A stretch of 64,000 bases of DNA from Streptomyces albofaciens JCM 4342 (GTDB taxonomy: Bacteria; Actinomycetota; Actinomycetes; Streptomycetales; Streptomycetaceae): assembly GCF_008634025.1 (NCBI RefSeq), contig NZ_PDCM01000002.1, positions 3,373,001-3,437,000 on the forward strand, read 5' to 3'. The notes beneath the pieces are model-generated. The model did not search any database. It saw only the letters and a program-made list of their open reading frames with translations, and was not told the DNA's origin. Position numbers and translations under genes: made by a program. How positions within the stretch are numbered: position 1 is the first letter of the stretch; each line of letters opens with the position of its first letter. Shown here piece after piece: positions 9,724 through 17,092 of the stretch.

Positions 9724-10294
9724 TCAGAGCTCGCTGATGACTTGATGAAGAAACTCACGAGATGCGGCCTCTTGAAGTGCCACGTCTTCGAAGCGACGCA
9801 TGAAAGTGCGGTACTTCTCCAACTTGCGTAGAGCACCGTCTGCCCGGCACCGGGAAAGACCCCGGCCGAGTAGGGGATCACGAGCACGGTCGCATGTGGC
9901 AGCTCGCTCAACTCGGCTACCTGACCGAGCTGTTCCCCGGCAACTCGTCGGCCGCCGAACTGCATACGTAGCGCTGCCTCGTGGATGATCACCTTGAAGG
10001 GCGTCGGGGCGTCACCGTAGAGGATCTCCTGCCGCTTGATCCGATGAGAGATGCGGTGCTCGATCTCCGGGGGCAGCGCGGAAATGGGCTGGAGTTGTGC
10101 GCGAACATGCGTGCCCGCTCGGCGCTCACTCCGAAGTGACCGGACTCGATGCTGCTGATCCGCGCCGCATTCACGCTGAGCAGTTGGCCCGCGTCGCGCG
10201 TGGCAAGGCCTGCACGTTCGCGCAACTTCCGTAGCTCAGCACCGATTCGTTGCCGACGGCCAGTCGGCGCGCTGGTGCGAGCTGTATCGGTGAC
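9724..10294 (-). pseudogene. decayed XRE-family regulator (HTH + DUF5753)
   Basis: The remnant reads in three blocks in different frames. The helix-turn-helix block (about 10260-10105) has ELRKLRERAGLATRDAGQLL and ARISSIESGHFGVSAERAR. Block 2 is the DUF5753 middle, EIEHRISHRIKRQEILYG through IIHEAALRMQFGGRRVAGEQ to VIPYSAGVFPGAGQTVLYA. Block 3 is the end, LRKLEKYRTFMRRFEDVAL and FLHQVISEL, with a stop at 9724. The ~65 residues normally between HTH and DUF5753 (the PGLLQT region) and ~25 near the end are missing, and each join shifts the frame. A natural start also appears lost: the codon before TDTARTS is GTC. Confidence 0.75.
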
Positions 10295-10304
10295 GGGGCG
10301 CCGA

Positions 10305-11552
10305 TCAGTCGGTCACAGCCAGGGCGTCCGGCCTGGCCGCAGTCGTGACGGTCTCGGCCGCTCCCGACGAATGCACCGTTGCCGTACGGGCCTTCGTGCG
10401 GCGCTGCAACGCCGCCGCCCACAGGGCCGCCGGCAACACCGCCGCGCCGACCGCCGCGCCCACCCAGGCCACCGAGGTGTAGCCGTAACCCGCGTCGATG
10501 GTCAGGCCGCCCAGCATGGGGGTGAGGGTGATGCCCACGTTGAAGGCGGACGTGTTGACCGCCGGGGCCAGCGTCGGCGCGTCCGGGGCGAGGGTGAAGA
10601 CGCGGGACTGGACCACCGGGTTGGTGACGTAGCCGGTCAGGCCGAGGGTGAAGATCAGCACGATGGTGGCGGCCAGGTTCGCGGCCGTGAGTGCCAGCAG
10701 CGCCGAGGCGATGGTCAGTGCGCCGATGCCGAGGAAGAGGGTGCGCAGGGGGTGGCGGTCGGCGGTGCGTCCGCCGAGGGTCATGCCGAGGAGGCCGCCG
10801 ACGCCGTACAGGGCGAGTACGGCCGGTACCAGACCGGTCGGCAGGCCGCTCACTTCGGTCAGCAGCGGTGCGAGATAGCTGAACGTGACGATGGCGGCGC
10901 CGAAGCTGAGTGTGGTGAGGAGGTAGGAGACCCATAGGGCGGGCCTGGCCATGGCCCTGATTTCCCGGCGGGGGGACGGGAGTTCGCCGTGGTCCGCGCG
11001 ACCGGCGGGCAGTACGGCCAGCAGGGCGAGCAGGCTGACGATGGTCAGGGCGACGACGGCCCAGAACGCCGCGCGCCATCCCACGTGCTGACTCAGTACC
11101 GTGCCGGCCGGTACGCCGACGATCGTCGCCAGCGTGAGGCCGGTGCCGACGACCGACAGCGCCTTGCCCTTGGCGCCGGCGGGGACAAGACTCACCGCCG
11201 TCGCGGCGGCCACCGCCCAGAAGCCCGCGTACGCGAAGGCGCTGACGACCCGCGTCGCAAAGAGCACCCCGTAGCTCGGGGCCAGGGCGCCGACCACGTG
11301 TCCCGCCACGAAGACGAGCTGGAAGGCGGCCAGGGCCGTCCGGCGCGGCATGCGCAGGGTGGCGACCGCGAGTACGGGCGCGCCCACGACCATGCCGATG
11401 GCGAACGCGGAGACCAGCAGTCCGGCGTCGGGGATGGAAACCCCGAGGTCGGCGGCCACGTTGGGCAGCAGCCCCGCGAGCATGAACTCGGAGGTGCCTT
11501 GGGCGAAGATTCCCAGCCCGAGGAGGTGGACGGCTATGGGCATGGCTTTCAC
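10305..11552 (-). CDS. MFS exporter, Cmx/CmrA-like (DHA1 drug efflux)
   Basis: The predicted protein has 415 residues and 12 likely membrane segments. The N-terminal GTSEFMLAGLLP motif and GWRAAFW are characteristic of Cmx/CmrA-type chloramphenicol exporters and related AraJ/PbuE-like MFS proteins. Drug specificity cannot be assigned from sequence. The GTG at 11552 has GGAG close upstream and an in-frame ATG lies at 11543. The tail ends beside the decayed XRE gene. A palindromic element at 11605-11623 resembles the operator in front of the adjacent TetR gene, so induction through that repressor is likely. Confidence 0.8.
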   Translation of the reverse strand: MKAMPIAVHLLGLGIFAQGTSEFMLAGLLPNVAADLGVSIPDAGLLVSAFAIGMVVGAPVLAVATLRMPRRTALAAFQLVFVAGHVVGALAPSYGVLFATRVVSAFAYAGFWAVAAATAVSLVPAGAKGKALSVVGTGLTLATIVGVPAGTVLSQHVGWRAAFWAVVALTIVSLLALLAVLPAGRADHGELPSPRREIRAMARPALWVSYLLTTLSFGAAIVTFSYLAPLLTEVSGLPTGLVPAVLALYGVGGLLGMTLGGRTADRHPLRTLFLGIGALTIASALLALTAANLAATIVLIFTLGLTGYVTNPVVQSRVFTLAPDAPTLAPAVNTSAFNVGITLTPMLGGLTIDAGYGYTSVAWVGAAVGAAVLPAALWAAALQRRTKARTATVHSSGAAETVTTAARPDALAVTD

Positions 11553-11604
11553 GTGCTCCTGCTCCTGTTTCGGATACGGCGCGGGCGCAGTCGCCCGGCG
11601 TTAT

Positions 11605-11623
11605 GTATTGATCAGTTCAAAAC
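11605..11623. promoter_or_regulatory. candidate TetR operator upstream of the MFS gene
   Basis: The sequence is GTATTG-atca-GTTCAAaac. Its half-sites match those of the palindrome upstream of the tetR gene (12268-12291). It lies 53 bp upstream of the MFS start. Confidence 0.45.
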
Positions 11624-11628
11624 GAAGG

Positions 11629-11664
11629 CAAAAAAGAAGGCGGGCCGCCTCTCGCCGGCCCGCC
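11629..11664 (-). terminator. rho-independent terminator of the TetR gene
   Basis: The stem ggcgggccg / cggcccgcc (11639-11664) is followed on the minus strand by TTCTTTTTT. It separates tetR transcription from the MFS promoter. Confidence 0.8.
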
Positions 11665-11669
11665 CCTCC

Positions 11670-12251
11670 TCACAACGCCGCCATGACCCCCTCCACGACC
11701 CCGCTCAGCGCGGCCCGGCCGGCCCCGCAGCGCGCCGAGACGCGCAGGCCGCCGACGGCCGCGATGACCAGGTGCGCGAGGGCGCCGACGTCCTTGTCCG
11801 CGTCGATGTCGCCCACCCGCTGCCCGGACGCGAGCGCCGCGCGGATCACCTCCAGCCGCAGCCGGTAGTCCCGCGCGAGTTCGCCCGCGACCTGCTGGTC
11901 GCGGGCCGCGACCTCGACGGCGGTGTTGACCACCAGGCACCCCCGGCGGTCGTCCTGGTCGCCGCACTCCTCCTCGACGACCCGCTCAAGGTGCGTACGG
12001 ATCTTCTCCCGCACCGGCAGATCGCTCTCCATCAGGGCGAACAGTTCACCGTTGCGCTCGCCCATGTACCGGTCGAGCGCCCGCTCGAAGAGGTCGTGCT
12101 TGCTCTTGAAGGTGTTGTAGATGCTGCTGCGGCCGAGACCGGTCGCCTCGCACAGGTCCTGCGTGGACGTGGCTTCGTAACCGGCGGCCCGGAACACGTT
12201 CATCGCGGCGTCGACCGCCCGCTCCTCGTCGAACTTCCTGGGTCGGGCCAT
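11670..12251 (-). CDS. TetR-family repressor, likely regulator of the adjacent MFS exporter
   Basis: The predicted protein has 193 residues. The N-terminal HTH reads FRAAGYEATSTQDLCEATGLGRSSIYNTFKSK in segments typical of TetR proteins. A C-terminal ligand/dimer domain follows (RRGCLVVNTAVEVAARD), like the YxaF/AcuR-type TetR C-terminal family. The ATG at 12251 (MARPRKFDEE) fits family length. No Shine-Dalgarno is seen, so the message may have a short leader. Palindromes upstream of this gene and upstream of the MFS gene share half-sites, supporting autoregulation plus control of the exporter. Confidence 0.85.
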   Translation of the reverse strand: MARPRKFDEERAVDAAMNVFRAAGYEATSTQDLCEATGLGRSSIYNTFKSKHDLFERALDRYMGERNGELFALMESDLPVREKIRTHLERVVEEECGDQDDRRGCLVVNTAVEVAARDQQVAGELARDYRLRLEVIRAALASGQRVGDIDADKDVGALAHLVIAAVGGLRVSARCGAGRAALSGVVEGVMAAL

Positions 12252-12267
12252 GGGGAGGACAGTACAG

Positions 12268-12291
12268 GTATTGGAACGCACGGTTCAATAC
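12268..12291. promoter_or_regulatory. palindromic operator upstream of tetR
   Basis: The arms GTATTGGAAC and GGTTCAATAC surround a 4-nt centre and lie 17 bp upstream of the tetR ATG. Half-sites are shared with the element at 11605-11623. Confidence 0.55.
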
Positions 12292-12298
12292 CGAGCCC

Positions 12299-12358
12299 GT
12301 GTCCCTGTCCCTGTCCCTGTCCACGTCCCTGCCTCTGCCTCTGCCTCTGCCTCTGCCC
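12299..12358. repeat. hexanucleotide microsatellite
   Basis: About ten 6-bp units run in tandem, first gtccct-type (five copies, one variant) and then gctctg/gcctct-type. It lies between the alpha/beta-hydrolase stop and the tetR operator. Confidence 0.85.
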
Positions 12359-12396
12359 CAAGCCCACCCGCATCCCCATGCCCCGGAAGCCCGGCC

Positions 12397-13269
12397 TCAC
12401 TTCAGGTGCCGGGCGAAGAACCGCGCCGCGTCCTCCCCCGCGAACCGCGGGACTCCGGCATGCCCGCCCATGTTGGCGACCAGGGTCTTCTCCCTGGAGC
12501 CGAAGGCGTCGAACAGGTCCAGGGCCGCCTGCCGGTCGTTCCCCTCGTCGTCCCACTGCAAGAGCACGTGCAGCGGGACGGTGACCTGCCGGGCCTCCTC
12601 GTACATCACGCGGGGCACGAGGCTCCCGGCGAAGAGTCCGGCGGCCACGATGCGCGGCTCGACCACCGCCAGCCGGATGCCGATGGAGATCACTCCGCCC
12701 GAGAACCCGACCGGGCCGCCGATCTCGGGGAGCCCCAGAAGGGCGTCCAGGGCGGTCTGCCATTCCGGGACCGCCTCGTCGACCAGCGGGAGGACGAGTG
12801 CGTCGACGATCTCGTCACCGACCGGCTCGCCGGCTTCCTTCGCCCGGCGCAGGCCGGCACGGGCCCGCTCGACGGCGGGCAGGCGGGGCCGGTCGCCGCT
12901 TCCGGGGAGTTCGATGGTGGCCGTGGCGAAGCCCTGGGCCGCGGCGTGCCGGGCCCGGGCCACCAGCCGGGGGTACATCTTGCGCAGCCCGAGCGGAGGG
13001 TGGCCGAGCAGGATCAGCGGTGCGGGCGCGGGTGCGGGTGCGGGTGTGGAGGCGGATGCGGATCCGGGCGCGGATGTGGACGCCGATGCGGGCGCGGATA
13101 CGGATTCGGACGCGGGCGCGGATCCGGGCGCGGATGTGGACGCGGACGCGGATCCGGACGCTGATACAGACGCGGCCCCGGGCGTCCACAGGATGCCGGG
13201 GATCTCGCCGAGGATGAATTCGCGTTCGAGGACGCCGCCGTCGAGACGCTGCTCAGAAGTGAAGTACAT
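12397..13269 (-). CDS. alpha/beta-hydrolase (dienelactone-hydrolase-like) with low-complexity insertion
   Basis: The predicted protein has 290 residues. The fold signatures are LILLGHPPLG after strand 1, GFATATIELPGSGDRP, a nucleophile region GPVGFSGGVISIGI, LLQWDDEGNDR with the likely acid, and MGGHAGVP with the likely His. The nucleophile elbow reads GFSGG. Residues ~32-84 are an insert of Ser, Ala, Pro, Thr and Gly only, encoded by a minisatellite. It sits in a surface position between the first strand (ILWTPG) and PLILLGH, so the fold can probably tolerate it. AAGG precedes the ATG at 13269. The substrate is unknown. Confidence 0.75.
   Translation of the reverse strand: MYFTSEQRLDGGVLEREFILGEIPGILWTPGAASVSASGSASASTSAPGSAPASESVSAPASASTSAPGSASASTPAPAPAPAPLILLGHPPLGLRKMYPRLVARARHAAAQGFATATIELPGSGDRPRLPAVERARAGLRRAKEAGEPVGDEIVDALVLPLVDEAVPEWQTALDALLGLPEIGGPVGFSGGVISIGIRLAVVEPRIVAAGLFAGSLVPRVMYEEARQVTVPLHVLLQWDDEGNDRQAALDLFDAFGSREKTLVANMGGHAGVPRFAGEDAARFFARHLK
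13019..13178. repeat. coding minisatellite inside the hydrolase gene
   Basis: Degenerate 6-bp units (gcgggt, gcggat, gcggac) keep the frame throughout. A higher-order 60-bp period is visible: the block starting gatccgggcgcggatgtgga occurs at 13061 and again at 13121. It encodes the Ser/Ala/Pro/Thr-rich insert. Confidence 0.85.
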
Positions 13270-13450
13270 GGTCGTGCCTTTCGGGAGTGCTCAGAGACGG
13301 CGCTCCCGGACGACGACCTATCGCCCGACCGTGACCCCGCAGGGGAGCACCCATGTCGAAACGTTCACGGGTACCACCTCCTGGTTCTCTCGCACGGCCT
13401 CCGAGAAAGTAGCAGTGGCCGCCGTGCTCCGCCAACGGGTTTTCGCCCCC

Positions 13451-13510
13451 TGTACGCGGAGAGCCGACCCTGCACGCGGACAACCGGCCCGTACGCGGCG
13501 AGCCGCCCCG
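13451..13510. repeat. 20-bp tandem repeat between hydrolase and OmpA-like genes
   Basis: Three imperfect units, each beginning near tacgcgg or cacgcgg, lie at 13451, 13471 and 13491. A fourth partial copy falls in the 3' end of the OmpA-like gene (around 13527). Confidence 0.6.
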
Positions 13511-13516
13511 CGAGAA

Positions 13517-14146
13517 CTAACCCCCCGTACGCGGAAAGCTCACCTCGACCCGGCGGTTCTTCTTGCGCCCGTCCTCCGTGGCGTTGTCCGCTATCGGGTA
13601 CTGCTCGCCGTAGCCGCGGATCTGGAACGTGACCGTCGGCCCGAGGGTCCTGGCCAGTTCCCGCTGGACGGCGTTGGCGCGGTCCTTGGACAGGACCAGG
13701 CCGTGGGCGGCCGTGCCCAGGTCGTCGGTGAAGCCGAAGACGCGCAGGTTGGTGGCGTGCTGCTGCTTGATCTCGGCGGCGATGGCGGTGATGCGGGACA
13801 GCGCGTCGGAGGTCAGCTCGGCACTGTCCTTGCCGAAGAGGACCTCGGCCTGGAGGGCGAAGGTCACATTGGCGTTGGTGTCCTGCCGCCGCTCGGCACC
13901 GTCGTCGGTCTCGACGATGGACTTGATGTTGAGGACCTTCGCGGGGGCGAGCGTCGCGCCCTGGACCATCCGCAGGTCCGGATCGTGCGGGTCGATCTTG
14001 ACCGGTGCGGTGGTGTCCTCGGAGACACCGGGCGGGTCGTCGGCGCGGGCGGCCGGCGGACCGAGGGTGACGGCCAGGAGGAGGGCGGCGGCCGTGGTGA
14101 CGGCGGCCCGCGCCGTACGGGTTCGGGTCCCGGACGTGGTGGCCAT
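13517..14146 (-). CDS. OmpA-like domain protein of the tad locus
   Basis: The predicted protein has 209 residues. It has an N-terminal signal peptide (basic, then AAALLLAVTLGPPAARA) and an OmpA C-terminal-like domain: EVLFGKDSAELTSDAL, the LRVFGFTDDLGTAAHGLVLS segment, RANAVQRELA and GYGEQYPIADN with KKNRRVEV. OmpA-like domains bind peptidoglycan, so this probably anchors or organises the pilus machine in the wall. It is the last gene of the tad run, 3 bp after the lipoprotein gene stop, and is probably co-transcribed and co-translated with it. Confidence 0.82.
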   Translation of the reverse strand: MATTSGTRTRTARAAVTTAAALLLAVTLGPPAARADDPPGVSEDTTAPVKIDPHDPDLRMVQGATLAPAKVLNIKSIVETDDGAERRQDTNANVTFALQAEVLFGKDSAELTSDALSRITAIAAEIKQQHATNLRVFGFTDDLGTAAHGLVLSKDRANAVQRELARTLGPTVTFQIRGYGEQYPIADNATEDGRKKNRRVEVSFPRTGG

Positions 14147-14149
14147 GGG

Positions 14150-14725
14150 TCAGTCCGAGATCGTGACGGTGGCGGGCGGCAGGGTCGGCAGCTGGAAGTC
14201 GACCTCGGTCACCTTCTCCGGCGGTGCCGGGAACTGGGCGAACAGGGGCCGGCTCTCCCCGGGCTTGAGGCCGCTGAGCCCGGTCGTGCACAGGCATTCG
14301 CCCTCGGTGTCGCGCAGGACCAGGTAGCGCTTCTTGCCGGCCTTGTCGACCAGGGCGGCGCCGGAGACGGAGGAGCGCGAGCGCATGCCGGTCTCGTTGG
14401 AGCGCCAGTTGATCGCGTTGAAGATCTTGGTGCCCTTGTTGGTGACCGTACCGCTGACCGTGACGAAGCCGCCGGAGTCACGGACCGCGGAATGCAGGGT
14501 GACGACCACCCCGTCCGGGCCCTTCATCTCGCCGATGGCCTGGGTGGCGTCGGCGGCCGGGGTGCCGCGGCCGGTGGTCTTGGGGGCGGCGGCCCGTGTC
14601 GGCGGTTTGCCGTCGGCCGCGGCGCCGCCGTCGTCCCCGCCGCAGCCGCTCACGACGAGAGCGAGTCCGGCGGCGATCGCCGCGGCGGCCACTCTCCTGG
14701 CCTTCGAAGGGCGCCCGGTACTCAT
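14150..14725 (-). CDS. tad-locus lipoprotein, unknown function
   Basis: The predicted protein has 191 residues. Its lipobox LALVVSGC gives a lipid-modified N-terminal Cys at about residue 28. A Gly/Ala/Lys linker follows, then a beta-rich region (VVVTLHSAVRDSGGFVTVSGTV in part, VTEVDFQLPTLPPATVTISD). No catalytic motif is recognised. The ATG at 14725 sits in front of the lipobox as expected. It lies between the TadG-like gene and the OmpA-like gene, so it probably belongs to the pilus or wall-anchoring complex. Confidence 0.75.
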   Translation of the reverse strand: MSTGRPSKARRVAAAAIAAGLALVVSGCGGDDGGAAADGKPPTRAAAPKTTGRGTPAADATQAIGEMKGPDGVVVTLHSAVRDSGGFVTVSGTVTNKGTKIFNAINWRSNETGMRSRSSVSGAALVDKAGKKRYLVLRDTEGECLCTTGLSGLKPGESRPLFAQFPAPPEKVTEVDFQLPTLPPATVTISD

Positions 14726-14757
14726 GGATGCGATTCCCTCTGCTCGTCGTCGGCTGG

Positions 14758-15492
14758 TCATTCGGCAAGGCGTACGGAGAACAGGTCGGACGCTTCCGGC
14801 AGCTCGCCGCGCGGGTCGGCGAGGTCGATCGTCCACTTCTTGCCGTGCTCGCAGACGAGGTCGAGGGCGGAGCCGGGAGCGGGCCGGTCGTCACCCTGCC
14901 CCGTGCCGGGCTCCGGTTCCCGCCCCGTGCCGGGCTCCGGTTCCCGCCCCGTGCCGGGCTCCGGTTCCCGCTCCGGGCCCGCGACGCAGCGCGGCTCCAC
15001 CACCGCCTTGGCCCGGGCCGAGGCGTGCTTGCCCTCGGTCCCCGGAATGACCGAACGGCCCACCGTCTTACGGGTGTCGGCCTTGACGGCGAACGAGGTG
15101 GGGTACGAGCCGGGGGTGCACGTCGCGTCGGCGTCGTTGCGCCCCGCGAACCACTGGGCGTTCCCGCACGCCTCGTCACCGGGAACGCCACGGCCGTCGA
15201 GGAAGTCCTGCCACGGCGCGCCCGTACGGACCGCGTCCAGGAGCTCGGTACTCAGCTGGTCGCGGTACTTCTGCCCCGCCGCGAGGGCCGCCGCGTCGGC
15301 CGCGGTCTGCGCGGAGTTGCGTACCGCGGCGGCCTGCCCGACCGCGAAGAACGCCAGGGCCAGGAAGAGCAGGCCGGCCACGGCCACGATGTAGACGGGG
15401 AACGCCTGCCCGGAGTCTTGGAGCCGTCGCGCGCCGCCTTCCGGCCCGGCGCGCCGGCCCCACCGGCGGGAACGGAGCGCGCGTCCCGTCAG
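14758..15492 (-). CDS. TadG/TadE-like pilus assembly protein (probable CTG start)
   Basis: About 244 residues. The Tad-type N-terminal region is DSGQAFPVYIVAVAGLLFLA, then NSAQTAADAAALAAG, as in putative Flp pilus TadG-like proteins. The rest is extracellular, with Cys residues and an eight-residue repeat GTGREPEP in three perfect copies. No ATG, GTG or TTG in this frame precedes the hydrophobic segment back into the flp gene. A CTG at 15492 overlaps the flp stop as CTGA and gives a basic N-terminus of suitable length, so I use it. A frameshift is the alternative, since a GTG start exists one frame over near 15461. Confidence 0.65.
   Translation of the reverse strand: MTGRALRSRRWGRRAGPEGGARRLQDSGQAFPVYIVAVAGLLFLALAFFAVGQAAAVRNSAQTAADAAALAAGQKYRDQLSTELLDAVRTGAPWQDFLDGRGVPGDEACGNAQWFAGRNDADATCTPGSYPTSFAVKADTRKTVGRSVIPGTEGKHASARAKAVVEPRCVAGPEREPEPGTGREPEPGTGREPEPGTGQGDDRPAPGSALDLVCEHGKKWTIDLADPRGELPEASDLFSVRLAE
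14899..14970. repeat. 24-bp tandem repeat in the TadG-like gene
   Basis: Three perfect units start at 14899, 14923 and 14947. Each encodes the eight residues GTGREPEP, followed by a degenerate remnant. Confidence 0.95.
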
Positions 15493-15695
15493 ATGCCCAC
15501 GACCTGGGAGATCTTGTTCGAGATGGCCGTGGCGATCTGGCTGCCGAAGTCCGTGGTCGACAGCACCAGCACGATCGCCACCACCACGGCGATGATGCCC
15601 AGATACTCGATCGAGGTCTGTCCCCGGTCGTTCGAGGCCTGCCCCCGGCCGTTCGAGTCCTGTCCCCGGTCGTTTCCGAACAACCGCTTCGCCAT
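15489..15695 (-). CDS. Flp-type pilin with repeated leader motif
   Basis: The predicted protein has 68 residues. Its C-terminal part is a classic Flp pilin: G followed by QTSIEYLGIIAVVVAIVLVL, giving Glu at +5 and Tyr at +6 after the predicted prepilin-peptidase cut. The leader is longer than needed because a seven-residue unit (NDRGQDS, NGRGQAS, NDRGQTS) is present three times. GGAGGGG lies at good spacing before the ATG at 15695. It is first in a sub-operon flp-tadG-lipoprotein-OmpA and is set apart from tadC by 455 bp, consistent with a separate strong promoter for the major pilin. Confidence 0.88.
   Translation of the reverse strand: MAKRLFGNDRGQDSNGRGQASNDRGQTSIEYLGIIAVVVAIVLVLSTTDFGSQIATAISNKISQVVGI
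15612..15674. repeat. 21-bp tandem repeat in the Flp pilin leader
   Basis: Three units (15612, 15633, 15654) each encode seven residues of the pattern N-D/G-R-G-Q-x-S, duplicating the prepilin-peptidase recognition region. Confidence 0.92.
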
Positions 15696-16150
15696 CGTGT
15701 TCCCCTCCATGGGCGGCCGGGCCGCTCCGGTCCGGATGGTCTGCCCCCGTGGTGTCGCCGCGCGAGCGGGCGCCGTACGGACGGGCCCCGTCCGGTCGGG
15801 CGCCGGACGCCCGTGCACCGAACGTGAGCACGCTGCGCACACACGCGCTCGCGACACGAGAAACGTACGCCGGAACACCGGTCCCGGAACAGGGCACACG
15901 GCCCCATTCCTTTCCCGGCGAATCGAGTTGAAGCATTTCGCTCCCACCCCCGCCCCGTCCTCGTCGGCAGCGCCGTTTCCGGATGTCCCGGTGGGCCCGG
16001 CGGTGCGGCCGGGGCCGGGGAACACATGGATGCCGACTGTGCCATATACCGTTGCGTACGCGAAGGGCGTGTGCACAACGGGGGACCGTTTCGAGACGCG
16101 AAAACCGCGCGTGCGGTACGTGAGTTGACGCACCCGCCGCACGGTACGGA
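15696..16150 (-). promoter_or_regulatory. gene-free stretch upstream of the Flp pilin gene
   Basis: This 455-bp gap between the tadC stop and the flp start probably holds the flp promoter and 5' leader. GC-rich inverted repeats lie near 15776-15812 (for example gggcg/cgccc at 15798-15812). A weak hairpin near 16105-16140 may terminate tadC. No ORF in it looks coding, and I cannot place a -10/-35 pair with confidence. Confidence 0.4.
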
Positions 16151-17053
16151 TCACTTGCCCATGAGTGAGCCGAAGTCGGTGCCCGAGCCGAGGAAGAAGC
16201 CCGCGACCAGCAGGATCATCGTGCCGGGCACCATGAACGTGGTGACGACCACGGTCGCCTTGGGTACCGCGCGGGCGGCCCGGCGGCGGGCGTTCTGGGC
16301 ATCTGTACGGCGCATGTCGTCGGCGATCTGGATGAGCGTGTCGACGATCGGGGAGCCGAGTTCCTCGCCCTGCTGGAGCGCGGTGACGAACTGGGCCACT
16401 TGATCGGAGTCGTTGCGTCTGCGCAGTTCCTCGAACGCCTCGCGGCGGCTGACGCCCATGTCCAGCTGCCGCAGGGTGATCCGCAGTTCGTCGGCCCAGG
16501 GGCCTTCATACTTGTCGGCCACCCGGTCCAGGGCCTGCCGGAAGCCCAGCCCGGCGCTGACCACGACGGCGAGCACGTCGAGGAAGTCGGGCAGGGTGCG
16601 TTCGATGGTGTCCTTGCGTTGGCGAATGGCGGCCCAGATGCCGACCTCGTTCCAGAAGAGGCCGAACGCGACCAGCAGGAGGGCGAGCAGGAGTTGGGAG
16701 CGCAGCAGCATGACGAGCGCCCCGCCGAAGCCGAGGAAGCCGTAGACCGCGCGGCGGGCCGCGTAGCGGTCCACGGTGAGGCCGCCCGGGTTGCCCGCGA
16801 GATCGATGCGCCTGCGCACCTTGGCCACCCGCTTCTCCCCCATCAGGCGTAGGACGAGAGGCGCGTAGCGCATGCCCATCCGGTCCACCGCCGAGCCGAC
16901 GACGGTGGTACGTGACGCCCCCATCTCCAGGGCGACGGCGATGTCCGGGGGCAGTCGGGCCTCGCGGCGGTAGAGGGCGATGCCGTAACAGACGCCCGCC
17001 ACGGAGAGGGCGAGCGCGAGGGCGAGGAGCAGGCCGGTCGTTCCGATTCCCAT
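16151..17053 (-). CDS. tadC: TadC-like type II secretion F-family inner-membrane protein
   Basis: The predicted protein has 300 residues. Hydrophobic segments are at the N-terminus (GLLLALALALSVAGVCYGIA), mid-protein (VYGFLGFGGALVMLL) and C-terminus (VPGTMILLVAGFFLG). The T2SSF domain includes LPDFLDVLAVVVSAGLGFRQAL and QQGEELGSPIVDTL. It forms the membrane platform of the Tad secretion/pilus machine with TadB. It lies 39 bp after tadB and is the last gene of the main assembly operon. Confidence 0.88.
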   Translation of the reverse strand: MGIGTTGLLLALALALSVAGVCYGIALYRREARLPPDIAVALEMGASRTTVVGSAVDRMGMRYAPLVLRLMGEKRVAKVRRRIDLAGNPGGLTVDRYAARRAVYGFLGFGGALVMLLRSQLLLALLLVAFGLFWNEVGIWAAIRQRKDTIERTLPDFLDVLAVVVSAGLGFRQALDRVADKYEGPWADELRITLRQLDMGVSRREAFEELRRRNDSDQVAQFVTALQQGEELGSPIVDTLIQIADDMRRTDAQNARRRAARAVPKATVVVTTFMVPGTMILLVAGFFLGSGTDFGSLMGK

Positions 17054-17092
17054 GGGCGGGTGCCTTCTGACAGGAGGGTGCGGGGGCGGCGG

